This document shows positions 27,247 to 36,966 of a stretch of 64,000 nucleotides of DNA, in pieces. Position 1 is the stretch's first letter. Each line of letters begins with the position of its first letter. The translations under genes and the position numbers were made by a program. Below the pieces are notes generated by a model. That model was not told the DNA's origin. It ran no database searches and worked only from the letters and a program-made list of their open reading frames with translations. The stretch comes from JABDMH01 sp965223165 (GTDB lineage Bacteria; Bacteroidota; Bacteroidia; Chitinophagales; Saprospiraceae), in NCBI GenBank assembly GCA_965223165.1, contig CBDCVQ010000007.1, positions 248,001-312,000 on the forward strand, given 5' to 3'.

Positions 27247-28563
27247 ATGAAGAATAAAGGCCCCGTTAAGAGAAGAGCTTTTGTCAAGCAAACCGGACTC
27301 GCAGCTGGTGCTCTTGTATCTGCTCCGTTGCTAGCCAAGGGTTATGGCTTTGAAAGTTCAGTCGCCGATGAAATCAAAGTGGGCCTGGTGGGCTGCGGAG
27401 GTCGTGGCTCAGGCGCAGCCACGCAAGCATTAAAAGCCGCCTCCAATGTCAAATTGGTGGCCGTGGCCGATGCCTTTCAAGACCAGATCGACAAGAGTCT
27501 GAAAAGCATCAAGGAAGCGGCCGGCATGGAGCGCGTAGACGTGCCCAAGGAACGCCAGTACGCGGGCTTTGACGGTTATAAGGACGTGATCGCCGCCTGC
27601 GATGTGGTGATCCTGACCACGCCACCTGGATTCCGGCCCGTCCACTTCGCCGAGGCTGTCAAGCATGGCAAGCACATCTTCATGGAAAAGCCGGTGGCCA
27701 CCGATGCCGCTGGGATCCGCAGCGTACTGGAGACCGCCAAAGAGGCGCGGAAGAAGAAACTCAACGTGATCGTGGGCCTGCAGCGGCACTATCAGAAGAA
27801 GTATACCTCCATGATCGACCTCATCCACAAGGGGAAAATCGGAGATATCACTTCCGGACAAGTCTATTGGAATGGTGCTGGCGTCTGGGTACGTCCCAGG
27901 GAAGACGGACAAACCGAGATGGAATATCAGATGCGAAACTGGTACTACTTCACGTGGCTATGCGGAGACCACATTGTGGAGCAGCATATCCACAACATGG
28001 ATGTGATGAACTGGGTCAAGCAGGGATATCCGGTCCGAGCCCAGGGTATGGGTGGCCGGCAGGTGCGCACAGGCAAAGACCATGGCCAGATCTATGATCA
28101 CCACTATGTGGAGTTTGAGTATGCAGATGGGTCGATCATGAATAGCCAGTGCCGACACATCAAAAATTGCTGGAACAAGGTAAGCGAGAGCGTCTGTGGC
28201 ACGAAGGGTCGAGCCGACTTTGGCAAGGGCACATTGGTGTCACACAAGGGCAAAGTACTCTACAAGCACGATGGTACGAACGACCGCAATCCCTATCAGG
28301 TGGAGCACGATCTCCTCTTTGATGCCGTGAGCAAGGGCGAGTACAAATACGACGATACAGAAAATGGCGCCATGAGCACCATGACAGCAATCCTGGGTAG
28401 AATGGCCACCTATAGCGGCCAAATGCTGGAATGGGACGAGGCGCTCAACTCTAAGAAGGTCTTGGTTCCGCAGGAGTTCAGTTGGGATGCTACCCCGCCT
28501 GCAGCTCCGGATATGTACGGAGAATATGCGGTCGCGGAGCCAGGTAGTACAATGGTTGTCTAG
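27247..28563 (+). CDS. Tat-exported Gfo/Idh/MocA-family oxidoreductase
   Basis: A 438-aa protein. The Tat signal is KRRAFVKQTGLAAGALVSAP (residues 8-27). The NAD(P)-binding Rossmann fold begins at KVGLVGCGGRGSG, followed by VVILTTPPGFRP and the family motif EKPVATDAAG, in which the Lys contacts the nucleotide. The C-terminal substrate domain includes HIVEQHIHNMDVMNW, with histidines where the catalytic histidine is expected, and SQCRHIKNCW. Members of this exported group act on sugar derivatives or inositols. The frame is open 15 codons upstream but the ATG at 27247 places the Tat motif correctly. The sialate esterase gene follows directly. Confidence 0.9.
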   Translation: MKNKGPVKRRAFVKQTGLAAGALVSAPLLAKGYGFESSVADEIKVGLVGCGGRGSGAATQALKAASNVKLVAVADAFQDQIDKSLKSIKEAAGMERVDVPKERQYAGFDGYKDVIAACDVVILTTPPGFRPVHFAEAVKHGKHIFMEKPVATDAAGIRSVLETAKEARKKKLNVIVGLQRHYQKKYTSMIDLIHKGKIGDITSGQVYWNGAGVWVRPREDGQTEMEYQMRNWYYFTWLCGDHIVEQHIHNMDVMNWVKQGYPVRAQGMGGRQVRTGKDHGQIYDHHYVEFEYADGSIMNSQCRHIKNCWNKVSESVCGTKGRADFGKGTLVSHKGKVLYKHDGTNDRNPYQVEHDLLFDAVSKGEYKYDDTENGAMSTMTAILGRMATYSGQMLEWDEALNSKKVLVPQEFSWDATPPAAPDMYGEYAVAEPGSTMVV

Positions 28564-30666
28564 GTGCGTTTGTCCAAGCGGGCAGTACTATTCTCCTTTG
28601 CATTTGCCGTAGCCTCAACACTCTCCGGAGCCGTGAGGCTCCCATCCGTATTGTCGGACCACATGGTCCTGCAGCGGAATAGCGCAGTCAAGCTGTGGGG
28701 CTGGTCGGGTCCTTCGGAGGAAGTTAAGATCACCCCTTCGTGGGATGGGCATACCTATACAGCCAAAGCTACCCGGGACGCCCGATGGGAGCTCACGCTA
28801 CCCACGCCCGAAGCTGGCGGCCCCTACGAACTGACCTTTGAAGCGTCCAACACCTTGGTACTCCGTGACATCTTGATCGGGGAAGTCTGGATCTGCTCCG
28901 GTCAGTCCAATATGGAGTGGTCTGCCAATCATGGCTTCAACAATGCCGAGGCGGAGGTCCAAAATGCCGATCATCCCAATCTGCGTCTCTTTCAAATTCC
29001 GAAAACAACCTCGCCGCACCCACAGGACGATTGCGCCGCCGCCTGGGAGCTGTGCTCTCCCGCAACGATGCGAGATTTTAGCGCCGTCGCGTACTTTTTT
29101 GGTAGGCACTTGGCCCAACACCTGGATGTACCTGTAGGCCTCATCCAGGCCGCTTGGGGAGGCACCGCTGCAGAAGTATGGACGCCTCGGGAGATCATAG
29201 ATGGTGACGAAGAGTTCAGTCGCTGGGACGAGGTGCTTGCGACCAGCTCCGGCTGGCCCCGTACTCCAGGCATTGCATACAATGCCATGATCCACCCGGT
29301 GATCAACTACAAGATTGCGGGAGCGATCTGGTATCAAGGCGAATCCAATACCGCCAATCCGGACACGTACCGACGCTTGTTTCCCAGCATGATTGAGAGT
29401 TGGAGAGCGGCCTGGGGTTTCCCATTGCCGTTCTACTATGTGCAGATCGCACCCTTCCGCTATGGTACACCCTTCGTGTGTGCACGGGTGCAGGAGGCGC
29501 AATTGATGTCGATGCGCACACCGCTGACAGGGATGGTGGTGGTCAGCGATATCGGCAATATCTACGATATCCACCCCCGCAATAAGCAAGACGTGGGGCG
29601 ACGGCTGGGCAACTGGGCGCTGGCCAGAACCTATGGGCAGCGCGACGTGGTCTACTCGGGGCCCATCTATCAAAGCCATGCGGTGGAGGGAGGCGAGATG
29701 GTCATAAGCTTCAAGCATGCGGAAGATGGACTGCTTTCGGCCGATGGTCCCCTGACGGAGTTTGTCTTGGCCGGGGAGGATCGAATATTCTATCCGGCCG
29801 AAGCGGTGATCAGAGGCTCGCAGGTGGCGGTCACTTCGAAGTACGTCTTGGAGCCTGTGGCGGCGAGATTTGGTTTTCACAACCTAGCTGAGCCCAACTT
29901 ACTGAATCAGCACGGTCTGCCGGCCTCCTCATTCCGTACGGACGATTGGCCGATCCTGGCAAAGGGCGTGGACATTTCCATCCGGTATCGGCCCGAGGCG
30001 GAAGCGTACCTGGTCGCGCTCACCAGTGATGGTGCCAACGAAATCAAATACACGACCAATGGAGATCCGCCCGGCCTCTTTGGCCTCACCTATCGCGAAC
30101 CATTTTACATCCAAAACGAGTGCTTGCTGCAAGCCCGCGCCTATGTCGATGATGTCCCCTCCGACTATGTGCAGCGCAAAGAGATCCGCCTCAACAAAGC
30201 CACCTTCATGCCCGTCACCTTGGAGCAACGATATGCCCCCGGCAGAGCTGCGGGTGGGGATCAAGCTCTGATCGATGGCGAGACCGGCACGGCATTTTTC
30301 AACGATGGCAAATGGCAAGGCTATCAGGGAGACCTGGGCCTCGTGCTTGACTTTGGCAAACGCATAGAGATCGAAAACATATCGCTGCACGCGCTCAAGG
30401 ACCAAAATCGGAACATCTTCTTACCCAACAAGGTAGTATTTGAGATCTCCAACGATGGGCAGAGGTTTAACGAGGTCTATCGCAAACCCCTGTTTCACGC
30501 CCGCGAGGAGCAAGTAGAGATCTACGACTATCAATTCACCTTTAAGAATCCGCGAAAGACGAGGTACGTCCGGGTATCGGCCGAAAACATGAAGAAGTGC
30601 CCCAGTTGGCACAAGAACGCAGGAGGTCAGGCCTGGATGCTATTTGACGAGATCATCATCGAGTAA
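28564..30666 (+). CDS. Exported sialate O-acetylesterase-like SGNH hydrolase
   Basis: A 700-aa protein with a signal peptide (residues 1-22). It shows the SIAE layout: an N-terminal beta domain (VLSDHMVLQRNSAVKLWGW), then the SGNH core with the nucleophile serine in ICSGQSNMEWS, LIQAAWGGTAAEVW, the Gly/Asn block IWYQGESNTAN and the Asp-His pair in VVSDIGNIYDIHPRNK. A C-terminal F5/8-type or CBM-like domain (about residues 555-700) ends in AWMLFDEIIIE. It removes O-acetyl groups from glycans. The GTG start follows the upstream stop with no gap, so it is co-translated with the oxidoreductase. Confidence 0.92.
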   Translation: MRLSKRAVLFSFAFAVASTLSGAVRLPSVLSDHMVLQRNSAVKLWGWSGPSEEVKITPSWDGHTYTAKATRDARWELTLPTPEAGGPYELTFEASNTLVLRDILIGEVWICSGQSNMEWSANHGFNNAEAEVQNADHPNLRLFQIPKTTSPHPQDDCAAAWELCSPATMRDFSAVAYFFGRHLAQHLDVPVGLIQAAWGGTAAEVWTPREIIDGDEEFSRWDEVLATSSGWPRTPGIAYNAMIHPVINYKIAGAIWYQGESNTANPDTYRRLFPSMIESWRAAWGFPLPFYYVQIAPFRYGTPFVCARVQEAQLMSMRTPLTGMVVVSDIGNIYDIHPRNKQDVGRRLGNWALARTYGQRDVVYSGPIYQSHAVEGGEMVISFKHAEDGLLSADGPLTEFVLAGEDRIFYPAEAVIRGSQVAVTSKYVLEPVAARFGFHNLAEPNLLNQHGLPASSFRTDDWPILAKGVDISIRYRPEAEAYLVALTSDGANEIKYTTNGDPPGLFGLTYREPFYIQNECLLQARAYVDDVPSDYVQRKEIRLNKATFMPVTLEQRYAPGRAAGGDQALIDGETGTAFFNDGKWQGYQGDLGLVLDFGKRIEIENISLHALKDQNRNIFLPNKVVFEISNDGQRFNEVYRKPLFHAREEQVEIYDYQFTFKNPRKTRYVRVSAENMKKCPSWHKNAGGQAWMLFDEIIIE

Positions 30667-30699
30667 AGCACCGATCTTTCAACCAAGCGGCAACTCGCC

Positions 30700-32373
30700 T
30701 TAGTTGGTCTTAGGTTCTTCCTCCTTCAGCGCTCGCCGCAAGATCTTACCCACATTCGTTTTGGGCAGTTCTTTTCTAAACTCGATGTGCTTCGGGCGCT
30801 TGTAGCCAGTCAGATTCTCCCGGCAATGCGCTTCCAGTTCGGCCTCCGTCAGCGAGGGATCACTTTTGACCACAAAGATTTTGACTACTTCCGATGACTT
30901 ATCGTCTGGCACGCCTATAGCCGCTACCTCCAGCACTTTGGGATGCATGGCCACCACGTCCTCTACTTCATTGGGAAAGACATTAAAGCCCGATACCAAG
31001 ATCATGTCCTTCTTCCGGTCCACGATCTTGAGAAAGCCATCGGGGGCCATGGTGGCTATATCGCCAGTGCTCATCCAGCCATCCTGCAGACATTCCGCCG
31101 TCTCTGACGGCCGGTTGTAGTAGCCCTTCATCACCTGCGGGCCCTTCACCTGCAGCTCTCCCGGCTGATCGAAACCCAACACTTGGCCCCCATCATCCAC
31201 GATACGGATATCCGTACTGGGCACAGGCATGCCGATGGTGCCGATCCGGGCATTGCCATCCAGGGGATTGCTGACGCTCACCGGACTGGTCTCTGTCATG
31301 CCGTAGCCTTCGGCCAGGGTACAGCCGGTCAGTTTTTTCCATTCTTCTGCGACGCTCCGTTGTATGGCCATGCCACCGCCATTGGTGATCTTTAGGCTGC
31401 TAAAGTCGCACGCTCGAAACCCTTTGTGATTGAGCAGGGCATTAAAAAGCGTATTCACGCCCGTCATCAGGGAGATCGGATACTTTTTGAAGGCAGCTAC
31501 CACGGTATCAAGATCCCTGGCATTGGTGATCAGAATGTTCTGGGCCCCGATGCTAAAGAGGGCCAGGCAATTTACCGAAAAGGCAAAGATGTGATAGAGT
31601 GGCAGGGGGCAAAGTACCGTCTCCTTGCCATCCTCCAGATAGGGACTCATGATCGCCTTGATCTGCAGCATATTGGCGACGAGATTGCGATTGGTCAGCA
31701 TGGCCCCTTTTGACACCCCCGTCGTGCCGCCGGTATACTGTATCAAAATGGTATCCTCCGGGTGGCTTTCAAAGGGCTTGATGGAAAACTTAGCTCCCTG
31801 CCGCAATGCCTCCGAAAAGGATACCGCGTTGGGAATGTTGTACTTCGGAACCATCCGTTTGACCTTCTTGACCACAAAATCGACGACGCGCTTCTTGACA
31901 AAACCCAGCAGCTCGCCTATGCTGGTGGTGATGACCACCTTGATGTTGGTATCCGGTAGCACCTCCTCCAGGTTGGCAGCAAAATTGTCGGCAATCAAAA
32001 TGGCCTTGACACCGGCGTCTGTAAACTGATGCTTCATCTCGCGCGGCGTGTACAGGGGGTTGGTATTGACCACGATCAGGCCGGCACGAAGGGCACCAAA
32101 CAGCGCAATGGGGTACTGCAACAGATTGGGCATCATGAGTGCAATCTTGTCCCCCGGCTCTAGCCCGCGGGAGTGCAGATAGGCCCCAAACCGTTGGGAC
32201 ATTTTATCGATGCCATCATAGGTGAGGGATCGGTCCATGCACGTAAAGGCGACCTTTTTTCGGTATTTGGCAATGGTCTCTTCAAAGAGTGAGAGTAGGT
32301 TGGGGTAGGCATCCGGATCAATGTTGGCTGGGACACCAGTGGGATACGTCTTAAGCCATGGTCTTTCCTCCAT
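30700..32373 (-). CDS. Long-chain fatty acid:CoA ligase (FadD-like)
   Basis: A 557-aa acyl-adenylate-forming enzyme that activates long-chain fatty acids to acyl-CoA. Visible: the ATP/AMP motif IQYTGGTTGVSKGAMLTNRN, LPLYHIFAFSVN, the adenylation motif EGYGMTETSPV, GELQVKGPQVMKGYYNRP, and C-terminal GWMSTGDIATMAPDG, DRKKDMILVSGFNVFP and the catalytic Lys region LPKTNVGKILRRAL. Length matches E. coli FadD (561 aa). It converges on the sialate esterase gene and lies downstream of a class III aminotransferase gene, from which it is separated by a palindromic repeat. Confidence 0.94.
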   Translation of the reverse strand: MEERPWLKTYPTGVPANIDPDAYPNLLSLFEETIAKYRKKVAFTCMDRSLTYDGIDKMSQRFGAYLHSRGLEPGDKIALMMPNLLQYPIALFGALRAGLIVVNTNPLYTPREMKHQFTDAGVKAILIADNFAANLEEVLPDTNIKVVITTSIGELLGFVKKRVVDFVVKKVKRMVPKYNIPNAVSFSEALRQGAKFSIKPFESHPEDTILIQYTGGTTGVSKGAMLTNRNLVANMLQIKAIMSPYLEDGKETVLCPLPLYHIFAFSVNCLALFSIGAQNILITNARDLDTVVAAFKKYPISLMTGVNTLFNALLNHKGFRACDFSSLKITNGGGMAIQRSVAEEWKKLTGCTLAEGYGMTETSPVSVSNPLDGNARIGTIGMPVPSTDIRIVDDGGQVLGFDQPGELQVKGPQVMKGYYNRPSETAECLQDGWMSTGDIATMAPDGFLKIVDRKKDMILVSGFNVFPNEVEDVVAMHPKVLEVAAIGVPDDKSSEVVKIFVVKSDPSLTEAELEAHCRENLTGYKRPKHIEFRKELPKTNVGKILRRALKEEEPKTN

Positions 32374-32397
32374 GATATTACTGTTAGTGTCTGATTA

Positions 32398-32461
32398 AAC
32401 CCAAATCATGCATTGGAGATTCGTAATGAGGAGCCAGATTGCCTAATGCATGATTTGGGTT
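32398..32461. repeat. Perfect 17-bp inverted repeat in intergenic region
   Basis: AACCCAAATCATGCATT (32398-32414) and its exact reverse complement AATGCATGATTTGGGTT (32445-32461) flank a 30-nt spacer. It differs in sequence from the repeat family found elsewhere in the window. No T-run follows on either strand, so a simple terminator is unlikely; it may be a REP-type element or operator. Confidence 0.85.
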
Positions 32462-32481
32462 AAATTAACAATTTCTGTCGG

Positions 32482-33669
32482 CTAGCTCCCGAGCTGATCC
32501 AATATGATGTGGAGCTTGGCACAGGCCTCACGGATCTGATCCGAGGTGATAACCAGCGGTGGTGCCAGACGTATCGATGTGTCGTCAAAAAGAAACCAAT
32601 CAAAGAGCAAACCATGATCCAGTCCCATCGCTACGGCCTTTTCCATCTGCTCCCAGCTGTCCAGTTGCAGGGCAAACCAAAGGCCACAATGGCGGATCTC
32701 TCTGATGACTGGATGCGGCAGTAGGTCCATGAAGAGTTTGTGCTTCTCCTGCACCTGTGCAACCAGGCCATCTTGCTGCAAAGTCTGTAGCGTGGCCAGT
32801 GATGCAGCACAGTTGACCGGGTGACCGCCAAAGGTGGTGATGTGTCCCAGCATAGGATTGTCCGAAAGCATGGCCATATGCTCCCTGGAGGCTATGAAGG
32901 CGCCGATGGGCATGCCCCCGCCCATACCTTTTGCAAGCAAGAGTATGTCTGGCTGTACCCCATAGTGCTCAAAGGCATACATCGATCCCGTCCGGCCAAA
33001 ACCGGCTTGGATCTCATCAAATATGAGCAGTGCGCCAACCTCGTCGCAGCGGGCTCGCACGGCCCGAAGAAAGTCGGGGTCAGGAGGTATCAGTCCAGCC
33101 TCGCCCTGGACGGTTTCCAAGATGACACAGGCGGTACCCTGATCGATGACCGACAAGCCATCCAGGGCATTAAATGTGAGGTGGTCGATGCCTGGCATCA
33201 ATGGACGGAACGGCTGGGTGAATTTGGCTTCATCCATGAGGCTGGCGGATCCATGGGTACTCCCGTGGTAGGCGGCATGAGCAGCTACCACCTGGTATCT
33301 GCCGGTTACTTTTTTGGCCAGCTTCAACGCGCCCTCGGTAGCCTCAGAGCCACTGTTGACAAAGTATACCGCGTCCAGGCCGGGTGGAAGTGTGTCGCTG
33401 ATCGCCTGCGCCAGCCGTACCTGCGGGGTCAAGACAAACTCACCATACACCATCGTATGCATGTACTGGGCCGTCTGCGCCTGTACCGCTTGCACCACGG
33501 CGGGATGGCAATGTCCCAATGCGCTCACGCCAATGCCCGAGATCAAGTCCATCACTGGGCGGCCATCTGCGGTGTAGAGGTATACGCCCTCGGCTCGAGA
33601 GATCTCCAACATCATTGGCTGGCGGCTGGTCTGTGCGACATGCTGTAGAAAGAGGGTCCGAAGTTGCAT
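32482..33669 (-). CDS. Class III (acetylornithine-type) PLP-dependent aminotransferase
   Basis: About 395 aa from ATG at 33669 (an upstream start at 33711 would add 14 residues). It is a fold-type I aminotransferase of subgroup II: VYFVNSGSEATEGALKLAKK, AAYHGSTHGSASLMD, the PLP-contacting LIFDEIQAGFGRTG, the Schiff-base lysine in LLLAKGMGGGMPIGAF, and TTFGGHPVNCAASLATL. Family members include acetylornithine, ornithine, GABA and LysW-aminoadipate semialdehyde aminotransferases. No arginine- or lysine-biosynthesis genes are nearby, so the substrate cannot be assigned. Confidence 0.9.
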   Translation of the reverse strand: MQLRTLFLQHVAQTSRQPMMLEISRAEGVYLYTADGRPVMDLISGIGVSALGHCHPAVVQAVQAQTAQYMHTMVYGEFVLTPQVRLAQAISDTLPPGLDAVYFVNSGSEATEGALKLAKKVTGRYQVVAAHAAYHGSTHGSASLMDEAKFTQPFRPLMPGIDHLTFNALDGLSVIDQGTACVILETVQGEAGLIPPDPDFLRAVRARCDEVGALLIFDEIQAGFGRTGSMYAFEHYGVQPDILLLAKGMGGGMPIGAFIASREHMAMLSDNPMLGHITTFGGHPVNCAASLATLQTLQQDGLVAQVQEKHKLFMDLLPHPVIREIRHCGLWFALQLDSWEQMEKAVAMGLDHGLLFDWFLFDDTSIRLAPPLVITSDQIREACAKLHIILDQLGS

Positions 33670-33758
33670 CGTCCATGGTATATGCTGAGCCGCCAATGTA
33701 GCAACAATCAAGGACTTGACGGGCTACCTGCCAAGCAACCAAAATGACACACTTTTTC

Positions 33759-33766
33759 TAATTTTG
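33759..33766 (+). promoter_or_regulatory. Putative -7 element before trhO
   Basis: TAATTTTG matches the Bacteroidota TAnnTTTG -7 box and ends 22 nt before the ATG at 33789. No -33 TTTG is evident at the canonical spacing. Confidence 0.4.
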
Positions 33767-33788
33767 CCGGCAATCAGATGCCACCATC

Positions 33789-34832
33789 ATGGCCCTTCAC
33801 AACCGTATCAACAAGGACGAGCTCAAGCACCGCATCTCGGAGGATCCTACTCGCCGAGTCACTCTTTCCTTTTACAAGTACCATGCGATCGAAGATCCCA
33901 AGCAGTTTCGGGATGAGCTCTACCGACGCCTGGAATCGCTCGGAGTCCTCGGTCGGATCTATGTGGCTGCGGAAGGTATCAACGCTCAGATATCTGTACC
34001 CGAGGAGCGCTTTGCTGACTTCAAGACCTGTCTCTCGGGCTATCCCTTCCTGGCAGGGGTCCGATTGAACGTAGCGATCGAGGACGACGGCAAGTCCTTT
34101 TATTTGCTCAAGATCAAGCTGCGAGACAAGATTGTAGCCGATGGGCTCGATGACTCCTCCTTTGACCTCAGTCAGGGTGGTCTGCATCTGGACGCCAAGA
34201 CTTTCAATGCGATGACGGAGGCGGAGAGTACGATCGTGGTAGATATGCGCAATCACTATGAGAGTGAGGTCGGTCATTTTGAAAATGCGATTTGCCCGGA
34301 TGTAGAGACTTTTCGCGACTCGCTTGCATCGGTAGAAACGATCCTGGAGCCCCATCGCGATAAGGACATCATCATGTACTGTACCGGGGGCATCCGGTGC
34401 GAGAAGGCTACTGCCTACTTTCGGAGTAAGGGCTTTGAGCACCTCTATCAGCTGGACGGTGGCATCATTGAGTATACACGGCAGGTGGACAGCCAGGGAT
34501 TAAGAAATAAATTTCGGGGCAAGAATTTCGTATTCGATGATCGACTGGGCGAGCGGATATCACCCGAGGTCATTGCGCAATGTCATCAGTGTGGGCAACC
34601 CTGCGATACGCACGTCAACTGTGCCAACGATGCTTGCCACCTGCTCTTCATCCAGTGTGCAAGCTGTGCGGCGACCTACCACCATTGCTGCTCTAAGAAG
34701 TGTGCTGAGTTTGCCCAGCTGCCGGAAGCCGTGCAAAGAGAAGAGCGAAGGCATCTGGAGTTTAATGGCAGCAAATTTGGGAAGGGACGCTATCGCGCCA
34801 GGCAAAAGGACCAGGCCCTGGACTTGGGCTAG
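33789..34832 (+). CDS. trhO: tRNA uridine(34) hydroxylase TrhO (rhodanese family, YceA)
   Basis: A 347-aa protein with an N-terminal acylphosphatase-like/UPF0176 domain (YKYHAIEDPKQFRDELYRRLESLGVLGRIYVAAEGINAQ), a central rhodanese domain with the catalytic loop YCTGGIRCEKA (Cys198), and a C-terminal cysteine-rich segment (CHQCGQPCDTHVNC...CASC...CC) that probably binds zinc. TrhO enzymes carry out oxygen-dependent hydroxylation of U34 in tRNA to ho5U. The long C-terminus is typical of the YceA subgroup. A TAATTTTG -7 box precedes it. Confidence 0.93.
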   Translation: MALHNRINKDELKHRISEDPTRRVTLSFYKYHAIEDPKQFRDELYRRLESLGVLGRIYVAAEGINAQISVPEERFADFKTCLSGYPFLAGVRLNVAIEDDGKSFYLLKIKLRDKIVADGLDDSSFDLSQGGLHLDAKTFNAMTEAESTIVVDMRNHYESEVGHFENAICPDVETFRDSLASVETILEPHRDKDIIMYCTGGIRCEKATAYFRSKGFEHLYQLDGGIIEYTRQVDSQGLRNKFRGKNFVFDDRLGERISPEVIAQCHQCGQPCDTHVNCANDACHLLFIQCASCAATYHHCCSKKCAEFAQLPEAVQREERRHLEFNGSKFGKGRYRARQKDQALDLG

Positions 34833-35010
34833 AACCCCTCGTTATTGCTGGTCACTTATTGCTTCTTGGCTCAGGTCTGAATAATCACGATATTCGATCG
34901 TCCGTTTTGATCTTGTGTCTATGGACCGTGCCAGCAGGAATCCTCGCTGAATACACGGCGAGCCACAAGGGACGATAGTCATTCATTGAGGCTCCCAGAC
35001 CATCCATCGA

Positions 35011-36966
35011 TTGAGCAAGCGCAAGAAAACCAGGAAAAGATCCAAGAGTCCGGACTCCATCGAGAGCCTCCTCCGATCCGTTTCTCCTCGGTGGCTGTAT
35101 CTGGGCTTATTCGCCGTGAGCACCTTGCTCTATGTCGGCACATTGGGTCACGGCTACGTGCTGGACGATGCCATCGTAATCAGCGAGAACGTCTTGACCC
35201 AACAGGGACTCGCCGGGATTCCCGACATCTTTTCGCACGATTCCTTTTATGGTTTTTTTCAGCAGGAAGGCAAGGATAAACTGGTGGCCGGCGGACGGTA
35301 CCGGCCCTTGTCACTGGCCATGTTTGCCTTGGAGTACGAATTATTTGGCCTCACACCCTTCTGGGGTCATCTCTTTAATATCTTCTACTATGGCCTCTGT
35401 ATTTGCTCACTGTTCTACTTCCTGCTGTTTCTGCTGCAGACCGGGCCCAAGGTGTCAGGCGTCGTGACAATCGCCTTTGTAGCTACCCTGATATACGCTG
35501 CGCACCCCATCCACACTGAGGTGGTAGCCAATATTAAGGGCCGGGACGAGATCATGGCTTTTCTGCTGTCTATCTGGAGTATGTATGCGGCCATTCGATT
35601 TGCCGAATCGCAACGTTGGTCCTATGCCGGATATGCGATGCTTGCCTTTGTGGCCGCCCTATTGTCCAAGGAGATTGCCGTCAGTTTCTTGGCAGTGTTG
35701 CCCGTCCTGTTGCTCCTGTTGCGGCAGTATACCTGGTCGAACATGCTTCGCGCCTGGGCTCCACTCGTGGTAGGTTTTGCGGCGTATCTGATGGTACGAA
35801 TCGCCGTAATCGGGCTGGATGTTGGCGGCGCCCCCACCCTCGAGTTGATGAATAACCCCTTTGTGAAGGTAGAGCAAGGCCAATATCTACCCATGGAGGC
35901 TTCGGAAAAATATCCGATGATCTTGCATGGGTTGGGCAAGTACCTACAACTGTCCATCTGGCCACATCCATTGACCCACGACTACTATCCTCGTCAGATT
36001 CCTATCCTGTCCTGGACGAATTCTCGTGTGGTGCTCAGTCTGGCTGCGGTCGTGCTCCTCTTGTGGCTCGGTTGGTACTTACGTCGGCGCCTCCCCTGGT
36101 TGGCTTTTGCCATTTTCTTCTTCTTTGCTACGCTATTTCTCACCTCCAATCTGGTGTTTCCGATCGGTACAAACCTATCCGAGCGCTTTCTATTCATTCC
36201 CTCGCTGAGCGTCTGCCTGGCCCTGGCGTGGGGCCTATCCCGACTGGCCACTAGATATCGACCGGCGACGGCCATGGCGGTTGGAGGCGTGATCCTTCTC
36301 GCCTTTGCCACGCTAACCCTGATGCGCAATCCCGCCTGGGAAAGTAACTATCGACTCTTTACCACGGACGTCCGGACCTCGCCCAACAGCGCCAAGATCC
36401 GCAACGCGGTGGGAGGAGAGACGATTGCCCGAGCCATCCAGCTGAGCGATACTGCCGCGATGCGCAAATCTTTGATCGAAGCAAGGTCGCATCTGGCGCG
36501 GGCTGTGGAGATTCATCCCAACTACAAGAATGCGCATCTTCTATCCGGCAATGCCTCCTTTTACCTCCGTGAATATGAGGCAGCCATTCGGCACTACGAC
36601 CGGGCTTTGTCTCTTGATCCAGCCTATGCGGAGGCCTTGACCAACCGGGCCTTCGCCTATCGCGACTGGGGGCGGCTGCAGGGCGAGCGTATGGGCAACT
36701 TGGATGTTGCCATCCAATACCTGGAAAAATCTGTCGCCCATCTGACCGAAGACCATGAGACAAATCGTTTATTAGGGGTTGCCTATGGCAATAAAGGCGA
36801 TTCGGTGAAGGCAATTAAATATTTCAGCAAGGCCATTGAGATTGATCCAACAGACAGTTGGAGCCATTTCAATCTGGGACATGCGTACCTCAGTGTCGGA
36901 GACACCCTCAATGCAAATCGCTATATTTCCAAGGCGAAAACGCTTAATCCCCAGATTGGCAAATGA
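35011..36966 (+). CDS. TMTC-like GT-C membrane protein with C-terminal TPR repeats
   Basis: A 651-aa protein starting at TTG 35011, with a basic N-terminus and about nine TM helices between residues 29 and 430. The first luminal loop has the GT-C acidic pair LDDAIV (Asp52, Asp53) and RYRPLSLAMFALEYELFGL, as in DUF1736/TMTC proteins. Residues 500-650 are TPR units (AVEIHPNYKNAHLLSGNASF, DPAYAEALTNRAFAY, GDSVKAIKYFSKAIEIDPTD). Animal TMTC1-4 are O-mannosyltransferases for cadherins; bacterial homologues are uncharacterised. The stop overlaps the GH3/beta-lactamase start (ATGA). Confidence 0.87.
   Translation: MSKRKKTRKRSKSPDSIESLLRSVSPRWLYLGLFAVSTLLYVGTLGHGYVLDDAIVISENVLTQQGLAGIPDIFSHDSFYGFFQQEGKDKLVAGGRYRPLSLAMFALEYELFGLTPFWGHLFNIFYYGLCICSLFYFLLFLLQTGPKVSGVVTIAFVATLIYAAHPIHTEVVANIKGRDEIMAFLLSIWSMYAAIRFAESQRWSYAGYAMLAFVAALLSKEIAVSFLAVLPVLLLLLRQYTWSNMLRAWAPLVVGFAAYLMVRIAVIGLDVGGAPTLELMNNPFVKVEQGQYLPMEASEKYPMILHGLGKYLQLSIWPHPLTHDYYPRQIPILSWTNSRVVLSLAAVVLLLWLGWYLRRRLPWLAFAIFFFFATLFLTSNLVFPIGTNLSERFLFIPSLSVCLALAWGLSRLATRYRPATAMAVGGVILLAFATLTLMRNPAWESNYRLFTTDVRTSPNSAKIRNAVGGETIARAIQLSDTAAMRKSLIEARSHLARAVEIHPNYKNAHLLSGNASFYLREYEAAIRHYDRALSLDPAYAEALTNRAFAYRDWGRLQGERMGNLDVAIQYLEKSVAHLTEDHETNRLLGVAYGNKGDSVKAIKYFSKAIEIDPTDSWSHFNLGHAYLSVGDTLNANRYISKAKTLNPQIGK

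Noticed and set aside
30667..30699. Hairpin between the convergent sialate esterase and FadD genes
   Set aside because: Only five or six base pairs form and no T-run follows, so it is not supported as a terminator.
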